Assembly: GCA_963700865.1 (NCBI GenBank)
Contig: CAVOZC010000018.1
Span: 1,054,001-1,118,000, forward strand
Reading direction: 5' to 3'
DNA length: 64,000 nt
Source: CAVOGJ01 sp963700865
Lineage (GTDB): Bacteria > Planctomycetota > Planctomycetia > Pirellulales > Pirellulaceae
The translations under genes and the position numbers were made by a program. Positions 56,619 to 64,000 of this stretch are shown here, piece by piece. The first letter of the stretch is position 1. Every line of letters starts with the position of its first letter. Below the pieces are notes generated by a model, which searched no databases, was not told where the DNA came from, and worked only from the letters and a program-made list of their open reading frames with translations.

Positions 56619-57848
56619 CTATGCGGCGGGCTTGAGTTCTTGTTCCTGGGTCGATGGGGTCGGCAATACGTCCTGCAAGCCGATACCGAGTGTCGGATCG
56701 CCACCTTCCACGATGTGCATGACGTAATGCACCATGTGCCAGATGGCGGCGGGATCGTCCTGGAAAACTTCGCCGAACGCCGGCATCGGCGTACCGTTGA
56801 TGCCGGTATAGATGCGACGATAGATATCGATCGGCCGCCGGCCTCCGTGCAGCATCCGCGCGGTGATGTTGGCCGCCGGTGCGGGCTGGCCCCACTTGTC
56901 GTAGTTGATTTGAATGCGACTCTCCGGAGGCGCGGCTTCCTGCGCCGCGATAAAATCGGGACTCAACCACTCGGTCTGCCCCTCAGCGTCAACTCCGTGG
57001 CACTGGTAGCAACTCGATTTGATAAACAGCCGACGGCCCAATTCCACGGATTGTTCATCGTCGGCCGGTTCGGCCGAAATCGGACGCACAATGCTGGCTT
57101 CTGCCTGTTGCCAGCGCTCGACTTCCGTCTCCAGGGCGTCCGTGAATTCGGTCGTGTCAATCGCCTCGTCCTCATCATAATCCTCGGACACTTCCGCGAC
57201 ATACGCTTCGACGCTCCCCCGCAAGCTGAGATAGATCACATAGTCGACCACCGCTTCGAGATCTTCATCGGAGAGCCAGGGAAAAGCGGGCATCGACGTC
57301 CCCTTCGCGCCGCGGCGGATCGTTCGGATCAGGTCTTGGCGGACGGGTCGATACCCGTAGGGGGTCGACGTGAATTTATAGACGCCCTCGCGGTAGTCGC
57401 GAGGTTTGGGACGCAAATAGGCCGCCGCCGCTCCCTGACCGTCTCCGCTGATCCCATGGCAGCCGGAACATCGATTGCGGTAGACCTGGGCTCCGTAGGG
57501 CAGGCGACGGGGATCGATCACTCCGGCCGCCAAGGAAGAGGCGAAGGTCTCTTCGGCGGCGTCCGCCCGCGTGGCGTCGGTTGCCGAAGTATCTTCGTCG
57601 GTCGCGTCCGCTTTGATGGGAGCCAGGCGGGGCAGAGACGGAGTGCCGAACATCGCTCGCAGACCGTCCTTGATATTCTGTTGATGCAGTTCGGACAGCG
57701 TGGTGACTGCTTCCGCCACCGAGAACGACTCCTCCGGTGGGCGGGCACAGCCGGCAATCAGGGCGAGGGATAACGGGCCCCAGAGGGATAACGTACGCCA
57801 AAGCGAACGCGGATCGAGGGGGGCTTGCGGGCTTAGGAGCGGTAACAT
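56619..57848 (-). CDS. Diheme c-type cytochrome lipoprotein (CcoP-like role)
   Basis: 409 residues. The signal LWGPLSLALIAGC carries a lipobox. Two cytochrome c domains follow, with hemes CSGCH (in QVYRNRCSGCHGISGDGQGA) and CYQCH (in RLFIKSSCYQCHGVDAEGQT). Distal methionines are likely in GTSMPAFPWL and GTPMPAFGEV. It is the first gene of the oxidase operon and no standard CcoP follows, so it is a good candidate to deliver electrons in place of CcoP. It is anchored by lipid, not by helices. The 267 bases upstream show no clear promoter. Confidence 0.85.
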   Translation of the reverse strand: MLPLLSPQAPLDPRSLWRTLSLWGPLSLALIAGCARPPEESFSVAEAVTTLSELHQQNIKDGLRAMFGTPSLPRLAPIKADATDEDTSATDATRADAAEETFASSLAAGVIDPRRLPYGAQVYRNRCSGCHGISGDGQGAAAAYLRPKPRDYREGVYKFTSTPYGYRPVRQDLIRTIRRGAKGTSMPAFPWLSDEDLEAVVDYVIYLSLRGSVEAYVAEVSEDYDEDEAIDTTEFTDALETEVERWQQAEASIVRPISAEPADDEQSVELGRRLFIKSSCYQCHGVDAEGQTEWLSPDFIAAQEAAPPESRIQINYDKWGQPAPAANITARMLHGGRRPIDIYRRIYTGINGTPMPAFGEVFQDDPAAIWHMVHYVMHIVEGGDPTLGIGLQDVLPTPSTQEQELKPAA

Positions 57849-58115
57849 GGACGGTGTCCTACGATCTCTGTATGCCATGGGTGCATGGAAAAGCAATCAA
57901 ACCAACGTGAACTGCAGCGGGCACGGTGTCGGTACCTGAGCTGCCCAACGTCGCAGCTCGCCGCGGCCTCCACCGATGGCGTCGACAACGGTGTTCGACC
58001 GGGCATCGGGCGGTGGGGGCCTCAGGCAGGCAGCGATTTCCAGGATTATAACTTGCCTCGTCCCGTCGATAAACGCCGCGTGGGTGAAACTCCGCATTTT
58101 GGAGGCGACCTCGAT

Positions 58116-59560
58116 TTATCGTTCGCAGGGAAACTCGATCAGGAACGTGGCACCCTCGGGCGAGGGGAGCAGTTGCAAGTGACCTCGATGCGCCTCGACA
58201 TTACGTTTGCAGATCGCCAGGCCCAATCCCGTGCCGGTCGGCTTGGTCGTGACAAAGGCGTCGAACAGTTTATCGCGGCAGTCGGGCGGGACGCCCGGGC
58301 CGTTGTCCGCGACAAGGACGCGGATCGTGTCGCCGTCGATCTCGCCTTTGACGTGAATCCGCACCGGATCGGTGCGGCATCGAGCGTATTTTCAAACAGA
58401 TTGCGGAAGACTTGTTCCATGCGGCGGGCGTCGACACAGGCCATCATGCGAGCCGGATCGTTTCCCTCGGGGAGCGACTCGCAGATCGCCGCCTCGCGTT
58501 CGACCAGGCGGTGTTCCAGCGATCGCCAGGCCCGCCGCCAAATGCTGGAAATGGACTCCGAGACCAGATGCAGATTGATGGGCGCCGCATAGGCCCGCAC
58601 TTCTTCGAGCAAATCACGAATGTGTTGGCCGGCTCGTTCGATCTTGGCCAGGTCGGCCAGGGCCTGCGTCTGTCCGGCCAGTTCATCCTGTAGCAACTCG
58701 ACCGCATTCTGCAGCCGTTGCAGCGCGTTGCGACTCTCATGTGCCAACCCGGTCATCGTCTGGCCGATGGCCGCCAGCCGCTCGCTCTGCAGGAGTTGCT
58801 CTTGGGCCTTCACATGATCGGTCACGTCCAGCCCGACGCAGAGGACGGCTGTCGTCTCGCCCGCCGCATTCCGCAGCGTGGAATTGGACCAACGAATATC
58901 GCACTCGCGGCCATCCCTGGTCAGGATCGGATTGATAATGCCACGCGTCTTGACCTGCTGCACGGTCTCCAGGAACACCTCGCGGATCTTCTCCTGATCT
59001 CGTGGCGGAATGAACCGCTCGAACCAGTCGGTGCCGGCGATTTCGGCCAGGGTGTAACCGGTCAGGTCGAGCAGATACGTGTTGGCCCGCAAGACCTTGG
59101 CCTGCGGATCGAGCACCAGAATGATGGCTTCGGCCGTATCAAGTAGCTTCTCCGCAAAGCGCCGCTGTCGGTACAGTTCGCGCTCGACCGACCGCCGCTT
59201 GGCCAATCGCGCTAAGGTGGCTCGCAATGCGTCGGGATCGACCGGCTTGAGGAGATAGTCACTAACCCCTTCGCGGAGAGCCGCGATCGCCGCGTTCATA
59301 TCGGCGTAGCCCGTGATGATAATGAAATCGACGCCGCTGGCCACCGAACGCAGTCGGGGAAGAAGCGATTCGGCCAGACCATCGGGCAGGCGACGATCCA
59401 TCAGGACGACATCCACATGCTGGAACAGATCATGATCGAGCGCTGCCTGTGCCGTGGAAAAGGCCGTAACGCGATGGTGATCCAGCTTGAGAATATCGAT
59501 CAAGCCTTTGCGGGCGTCGTCGTCATCCTCAACGACATAAATATCTAGCGTTTCAGGCAT
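58116..59560 (-). CDS. Receiver-PAS-histidine kinase (frame break near 58370)
   Basis: A receiver domain comes first (YVVEDDDDARKGLIDIL, Asp in VVLMDRRLPDG, Lys in YLLKPVDP). A PAS domain follows (DTAEAIILVLDPQAKVLRAN, TGYTLAEIAGTDWFERFIPP), then a kinase core: H-box TGLAHESRNALQRLQ, N-box FRNLFENTLDA. After a one-base break the G boxes (VLVADNGPGVP, GTGLGLAICKRNV) follow to ER at 58116. It is a hybrid-type kinase in the NtrC-Usp operon and probably phosphorylates the NtrC-type regulator upstream. Confidence 0.87.
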
Positions 59561-59582
59561 GGGTGCGGGTCCGCGCGTCGCT

Positions 59583-60569
59583 TCAAGGGGTCGCCTGCCG
59601 AGGTAGTGGGTCTGTGTCGTTTGTCGAAGCGGTCGCGTGGCGGTCCGCTGCCCCCGGAGGCGCGAATGTGGCAGGCTTGAGCGTCAGCGCCGCGGAGGTC
59701 AATCGATGCATGACTTGTTCCGCGGTGTTGCCGATCAGCAGCCCCTGGACGCCCGAGCGTCCCACCGACCCCATGACCAGCAGGTCGATGTCGTGCGCAT
59801 TGACAAATTCCGGAATCGCCTCGGCCGGCGATCCGGGAACCACAAGACACGTGTGAGCTGCCGACCGCAGGCCCGCGCTGGCGGTCTGCAGCCTTTCATG
59901 GGCCACGTGCTCCAATTCGCTCTGCCAAGCCGCCAGTCGCGACGGCGAGACAAGATCGAGATCCGCCAGATCGACCTGCACGACCTCATGGAGCGGCGGC
60001 AGCGCATAGATTAAATGCAACTCGCCCTCGCAGAAGGCCTCTGCGGCCTGCAATACGCGACGATCGAGCGCCGCCTGCGGCTCCTCGGGATCCAGTACGT
60101 CCAGTGCCACGGCGACCCGCTGAAAATGACCGGGTGCTGTCTCTGGCAGAACGAGCAGCGGACAGGGGCAGGTGCGGAGCAGCCGGGCGTCGGTCGTTCC
60201 CAGAAAGCCGGATCGGTTGGCTCCCGAGGCCTCGACCATCTTGATCAGGAGATCATGCTTCCCCGCGATCACCTGCCGCTCCAACGCTTTCGACAGGCGG
60301 CCGCTGGCCAGCACGCAGGTGGCATCGATGCCGCGGCCGCGGAGTGCGGCGGCTTTGGATTCCAGCAGTTGCCGTTTCCTTCCCGATAGGTCCTCGATCG
60401 TCTGCTCCCAACCGCCCGTCAGGTACTGCCAGGGCCAGGAAAGATCGGGGATGACATCCAGCAGCGTCAGCGATGCCTGCCAGCGCTCGGCGAGGTTGGC
60501 GGCGAGTGACAAAGCGGCATCCTGGTCCGCGCCGGGCGTCGCGTGCACCAGTAGATGGGTGAATTTCAT
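59583..60569 (-). CDS. Tandem universal stress protein (UspE-like)
   Basis: 328 residues with two Usp domains (FTHLLVHATPGADQDAALSL; second from FQRVAVALDVLDPEEPQAAL). Only the second has the nucleotide motif (VMGSVGRSGVQGLLIGNTAE), the first being degenerate as in UspE. An alternative ATG at 60617, overlapping the NtrC stop (TGATG), adds 16 residues. It sits between the sigma-54 activator and the receiver-kinase in one operon. Confidence 0.85.
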   Translation of the reverse strand: MKFTHLLVHATPGADQDAALSLAANLAERWQASLTLLDVIPDLSWPWQYLTGGWEQTIEDLSGRKRQLLESKAAALRGRGIDATCVLASGRLSKALERQVIAGKHDLLIKMVEASGANRSGFLGTTDARLLRTCPCPLLVLPETAPGHFQRVAVALDVLDPEEPQAALDRRVLQAAEAFCEGELHLIYALPPLHEVVQVDLADLDLVSPSRLAAWQSELEHVAHERLQTASAGLRSAAHTCLVVPGSPAEAIPEFVNAHDIDLLVMGSVGRSGVQGLLIGNTAEQVMHRLTSAALTLKPATFAPPGAADRHATASTNDTDPLPRQATP

Positions 60570-60616
60570 CGACAACGGCGGCTCCTCGTCCGCGCCGGGG
60601 GTGTGTTTCCCGGCCA

Positions 60617-61997
60617 TCACTGACTGCTGACTTCCTTTCCCGGAGATTCGATGTCGTATTTTTCGATCAGACGATACAGCGTGCGGCGACCGATCCCCAG
60701 CGCGCGGGCGGTCCGCGCCTTGTTGCCGTGATGGCGGGCGTAGGTTTCCTGAATGTGCAGCTTGTTGAGCGTGTCCAGATCGCACTTCGTGCCCGGCGGC
60801 GGCGCCTCGGCGCTCTCCGCACCCCGTACGATCTCGGGTGGCAAATCATGCGCCGCTATCGTGTCATCCTCGGCCAGGATTTTGGCTCGTTCCAACGCAT
60901 TCTGCAGTTGTCGCACATTGCCCGGCCAGCTGTAGCGTTCCAGCACGGAGAGGGTTTCCGGCGTAAAGTCCCACTCGTCGCCCAGGAAATTTTCGACGAG
61001 TAACTCAATATCACCGTGACGTTCCCGCAACGGCGGCAGGTTGATGGCCAGCACGTTGATGCGATAGTAAAGGTCTTCGCGAAAACGGCCTTCGCGGACC
61101 TCCTTTTCAATATCGCGATTGGTGGCCGCGATGATGCGGACGTTGACTCGCCGCTCTTTCACGGAGCCCACGCGCCGCATCGAGCCATCCTCGAGGACCC
61201 GCAGCAACTTGGCCTGCAAGGGCCCAGCCAGCTCCCCGAATTCGTCAATGAACAGGGTGCCGCCGTCGGCGATTTCGAAGAGCCCCGGTTTGGTATTGAC
61301 GGCGCCCGTGAAGGCGCCCTTCTCGTGCCCGAAGAGCTCGCTCTCAAGCAGTGTCTCGGGCAGCGCCGCGCAATTGATCACGACCAACGGCTCGTCCGCC
61401 AGGGGGCTGTTTTCATGAATCGCTCGCGCCACCAGCTCCTTGCCCGTGCCGCTCTCCCCCTGAATCAAGATGGGGTGATTCAGGCGGGCCGTGGCGCTCG
61501 ATCAAACGAAACACCTCCTGCATCTTCGGCGATTGTCCAATGATGCTCGTGGCCCGATGCTGGTGCTTGATCAGCGCCTTGAGGTGCTCGTTCTCCTTCT
61601 TGAGTTGTCCCGACTCGAGGCATTTCCGCACCAGCCGGTCGAGATCCTTCAAGCTGATCGGCTTCGCCAGAAACTCGCGGGCCCCCAGCTTCATAGCCTC
61701 GACCGCCGTCTCGATCGTGCCCTGCCCGGTCAGCATGACGACCTCGGCCTCACAGCCTCGCTCCTTCAGCTTCTGCAACAACTGCAACCCCGAAATGCCC
61801 GGCATCATCATGTCGAGCACAATCACGTCAAAGGCCCGCTGATCCGTAAACTCGAGCGCCTGCTGGCCGGTGGAACATTCGCTTACGTTGTAACCGTGTC
61901 GCAGAAAGAAGCGGGCCATATCCTCCCGCAACTCATCGTCGTCGTCGACGAGCAGCAGATCGATCGGTTTGTCCTTCAATTCGGGTTTCGTGACCAT
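60617..61997 (-). CDS. NtrC-family sigma-54 activator (frame break near 61485)
   Basis: A receiver (LLLVDDDDELREDMARFF, Asp in VIVLDMMMPG, Lys in FLAKPIS), then a linker. The AAA+ core comes next: after a one-base break Walker A GESGTGKELVARAI, the sigma-54 contact loop GAFTGA, Walker B GTLFIDEFGEL. A Fis-type helix-turn-helix follows (NKARTARALGIGRRTLYRLI). It remodels sigma-54 holoenzyme when phosphorylated. It is the natural candidate to act at the -24/-12 promoters of this region. The start is the ATG giving MVTKPELKDK. Confidence 0.92.
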
Positions 61998-62134
61998 CAA
62001 TGAGGCTCCTGATGTGCGTTTTCGCTCATGCTTTCGGCCATCTGCGCCAATCGGCACATCTCGTCACGTAGGTGGTTGCCCCCTTGCGCCGTTTGGCAAT
62101 CGTCGTTTGCTGGGGATGCACGAAATGGGTTCAT
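61997..62134 (-). CDS. Possible small protein coupled to the NtrC-type regulator
   Basis: 45 residues (MNPFRASPANDDCQTAQGGN and on to AESMSENAHQEPH), whose stop shares one base with the activator's start (TGATG). Tight coupling suggests a real leader peptide or small partner, but there is no ribosome site and no family. Confidence 0.25.
   Translation of the reverse strand: MNPFRASPANDDCQTAQGGNHLRDEMCRLAQMAESMSENAHQEPH
62043..62058. promoter_or_regulatory. Candidate sigma-54 activator site, copy C (TGYGC-N6-GCRCA)
   Basis: TGCGC-CAATCG-GCACA, differing from copy A by only three bases, all inside the spacer. It lies about 190 bases upstream of the sigma-54 promoter at 62249. It also falls inside the small ORF 61997-62134. 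Confidence 0.5.
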
Positions 62135-62180
62135 AGGGACAGGACTGAGCGAAAGACGCTGATTCTCCAGTATAACCCTA

Positions 62181-62197
62181 TGCACGCACCGTGCCGT
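62181..62197 (-). promoter_or_regulatory. Weak sigma-54-like site before the NtrC operon
   Basis: The minus strand reads ACGGCACGGTGCGTGCA. GG-N10-GC spacing is right and GGCACG and TGCA match, but the first two bases and one of the -12 bases do not. It could give autoregulation; I hold it as tentative. A TATACT -10-like box lies nearby on the same strand. Confidence 0.3.
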
Positions 62198-62248
62198 TCG
62201 GCTCGCTTACCGCGGGCCGAACGGCTCCAAGGGCGGTTCGTGTCCAGG

Positions 62249-62265
62249 CTGGCATTGCGTTTGCT
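62249..62265 (+). promoter_or_regulatory. Sigma-54 promoter of the APH/P-loop kinase gene
   Basis: CTGGCATTGCGTTTGCT matches YTGGCACG-N4-TTGCW at all but two positions, with exact GG-N10-GC spacing. It lies 94 bases before the ATG at 62359. The rest of the 359-base divergent gap 62000-62358 holds no other clear gene. Confidence 0.62.
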
Positions 62266-62358
62266 TCCGCAGGGAGAGCGGCAGGGGGCCGGCGGGGCGG
62301 CACCGTGCCGGTGTCGTGCGGTGGGGGGTGGTCCCCGGCCTGTCTGGCGGGTGTTCCC

Positions 62359-63957
62359 ATGAAACAGCCGATCATCGACGACGCCGTTACCGAGCTGTTG
62401 GAATTCTTGCAGCGGCCTTCGTCATATCCTCAGCGGCCCAGCCACGTAGAGCTGCGAGAAACGCATATCTCGTGGGTGTACCTTGCCGGCCGTTATGCTT
62501 ACAAGCTCAAAAAGCCGGTCCGTTTTGACTTCCTCGACTTTTCGACTCCCGAGCTACGGAAGATCGCCTGCGATGCCGAGATTCGTCTGAATCGGCGACT
62601 TTCGCCGAGTGTTTACCGGGCGGTGGTTTCGATCCGTCGCTCGAAGGCGGGTCGCTTGACGTTGACGGGCGACGGAGAGGTCGTCGACTGGCTGGTAAAG
62701 ATGCGGCGATTGGACGACACACGAACCTTGCGGGCGTTATTGCTGGATCGGCGACAGGTAGCCGCCAGCGAAGACGCGCTGCGAGGCGTGGCGACTCACT
62801 TGGCCCGGTTTTATGCGGAGCAGGCTCCCTTGACGATCCGCACGGCCGACTTCCGCTGTCAGCTGGAACGGCACATTGAAGAGAATGAGCAACAGCTCGT
62901 GGCGCTGGCCACAAACGGAGACCATGGTCTGCATGTCGATACGATTCGACGGATTCATCACGCCCAAAAGCGGTTCCTCGTGACCCATCAGCCGCTGTTT
63001 GACAATCGCGTTCGCGACGGGCGGATTGTGGATGGACACGGAGACCTCCGGCCAGAGCACATTTACTTGTATCCCGAGCCGCTTGTGATTGATTGCATCG
63101 AGTTCAACCAGGAATATCGGGCGAATGACATCGTGGATGAACTGGCGTTCCTGGCCATGGAATGCAACCGCTTAGACGAGTGGTCTGTCGACGGTATCTT
63201 GTTCGCCGCGTATCAAGAGGCCAGCCATGACGTGGCTCCACCGCGGCTGATCGACTTCTATAAATCGTACCGCGCCTGCGTGCGGGCCAAGGTGGCTTCG
63301 CTGCGGAGCGTGCAGCAAACGGCCCCGCAGTCGACCACCTCGCGACAGGCGGAACGGGAATATCTGGAACTGGCCGACGGCTATGCGGACCATCTGGGGC
63401 CGCGGGTCATTCTCTTGATCGGGGGACTGATGGGGACCGGCAAATCGACCCTGGCGGACCATCTGGCGACGTTCCTGGCGGCCGATGTGGTCCGTTCCGA
63501 TGTGGTCCGACAGCAACCAGGTTCGGCGGCGGCCGACGGTGCGCCGCCGGCCGAGTTTGGCACGGGCAGGTACTCGCCGGAGGCAAGAACCAGGGTCTAC
63601 CGGGCTTGTCTGGCCCAGGTGGCGGAGCGGCTGGCAGGCAATCATCTCGTGATCCTGGATGCGACCTTTACTTCGCGGGCCATGCGACGGCTGGCCCTGG
63701 AACTAGCCGAAGCGTGGGACGCGCGGCTGTTACAGGTCGAATGCCATTGCCTGCGGGAAACGGCCTTGAAGAGGATTGCCGAACGCGTCCGCCAGGGGAA
63801 CTCGGCCTCGGAAGCGCTGCCCGAACACTATGACTTGCAAGCCGCGGAAGCCGAGTCTCCGCTGCCATCCGTGCCCCTGGTGAGGGTCGACTCGACCTTG
63901 GCGCTGGGACGGCAAGCAGCCATCGTATTGGAGTATTTGCAAGGCGTGCTGCGCTAA
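62359..63957 (+). CDS. APH-like kinase fused to a P-loop (AAA_33) kinase domain
   Basis: 532 residues. The N-terminal half is an aminoglycoside-phosphotransferase-like fold (THISWVYLAGRYAYKLKKPV; RIVDGHGDLRPEHIYL catalytic loop; VIDCIEFNQEYRANDIVDEL metal loop). The C-terminal half is a P-loop kinase (LLIGGLMGTGKSTLADHL Walker A; ILDATFTSRAMRRLALE; ECHCLRETALKRIAERV). This two-domain family is often found with Usp and oxygen-limitation genes; its substrate is not known. The start is the ATG giving MKQPIIDDAV. Confidence 0.87.
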   Translation: MKQPIIDDAVTELLEFLQRPSSYPQRPSHVELRETHISWVYLAGRYAYKLKKPVRFDFLDFSTPELRKIACDAEIRLNRRLSPSVYRAVVSIRRSKAGRLTLTGDGEVVDWLVKMRRLDDTRTLRALLLDRRQVAASEDALRGVATHLARFYAEQAPLTIRTADFRCQLERHIEENEQQLVALATNGDHGLHVDTIRRIHHAQKRFLVTHQPLFDNRVRDGRIVDGHGDLRPEHIYLYPEPLVIDCIEFNQEYRANDIVDELAFLAMECNRLDEWSVDGILFAAYQEASHDVAPPRLIDFYKSYRACVRAKVASLRSVQQTAPQSTTSRQAEREYLELADGYADHLGPRVILLIGGLMGTGKSTLADHLATFLAADVVRSDVVRQQPGSAAADGAPPAEFGTGRYSPEARTRVYRACLAQVAERLAGNHLVILDATFTSRAMRRLALELAEAWDARLLQVECHCLRETALKRIAERVRQGNSASEALPEHYDLQAAEAESPLPSVPLVRVDSTLALGRQAAIVLEYLQGVLR

Positions 63958-63996
63958 CGCGTGTGGGTGGACAGCACGCAGAATCGAGGAAACCCG

Positions 63997-64000
63997 ATGA
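63997..64000 (+). CDS. Start of the next gene (cut by window edge)
   Basis: The last four bases ATGA follow a GAGGAAA ribosome site at good distance, so a further plus-strand gene probably begins here, 39 bases after the kinase gene. Nothing can be said of its product. Confidence 0.35.

Noticed and set aside
57849..58115. Search for a sigma-54 promoter in front of the oxidase operon
   Set aside because: I checked the GC dinucleotides of the gap by eye for a CC at N10 on the coding orientation and found no acceptable site.
62093..62110. TTTGG...TTTGC at 62093-62110 as a sigma-54 promoter
   Set aside because: The GG-to-GC spacing is 12 bases, which sigma-54 does not accept; the site at 62249 has exact spacing.

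Overview
The window looks like chromosomal DNA of a planctomycete, probably Pirellulales-like. Several secreted proteins carry the planctomycete N-terminal LExRxLL-type motif, some with dockerin-like calcium repeats. Other pointers are a spondin-domain protein with a PEP-CTERM tail, an ECF sigma factor with a ZAS-type anti-sigma factor, many universal stress proteins, and high GC. About seventeen single-base frame breaks lie inside otherwise well-conserved genes. They look more like uncorrected sequence errors than mass pseudogenisation, so I joined reading frames where family knowledge makes the join clear and said so in each entry.

Layout, 1-9.3 kb: a nitrilase-family hydrolase (cut by the window edge), a CAP-domain secreted protein, a lone receiver protein, purH, trpC (frame break), an SLC12-like transporter, YraN, and the rplM-rpsI ribosomal pair with a terminator. 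9.3-17 kb: a tiny pentapeptide-repeat ORF; then a secreted thioredoxin-fold protein whose in-frame UGA forms a UxxC motif followed by a SECIS-like hairpin (a likely extracellular selenoprotein); then tandem repeats; then a TetR regulator with an RND efflux pair. 17-32 kb: a WecG/TagA glycosyltransferase, a large dockerin/Ig-like surface protein, a TPR protein, groES-groEL, a transglutaminase-like protein, lipoproteins and a spondin-domain protein. 32-41.5 kb: sigma/anti-sigma, a secreted esterase, a class IV aminotransferase, a pair of amidohydrolases (one internally deleted), a CIA30-like protein and a secreted beta-helix protein.

41.7-64 kb is one functional theme: low-oxygen or redox respiration and its control. 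It contains a CBS-domain protein, five universal stress proteins (one fused to a PAS histidine kinase), receivers, a cytochrome c', a complete cbb3-type oxidase operon (diheme cytochrome, CcoN, CcoO, small subunits, CcoI copper ATPase, TauE/SafE-like protein), a receiver-PAS-kinase, a sigma-54 activator of the NtrC class and an APH/P-loop kinase fusion.

The strongest new observations are two. First, the selenoprotein candidate at 9859-10929, which ordinary gene calling would cut in two. Second, six -24/-12 (sigma-54) promoter matches upstream of six transcription units of the 42.9-62.4 kb cluster, one a perfect consensus match, together with a shared dyad TGYGC-N6-GCRCA found three times upstream of these promoters. 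The NtrC-type activator encoded in the same cluster is the obvious candidate to bind the dyad. Together they suggest a local sigma-54 regulon linking stress proteins, kinases and a terminal oxidase.
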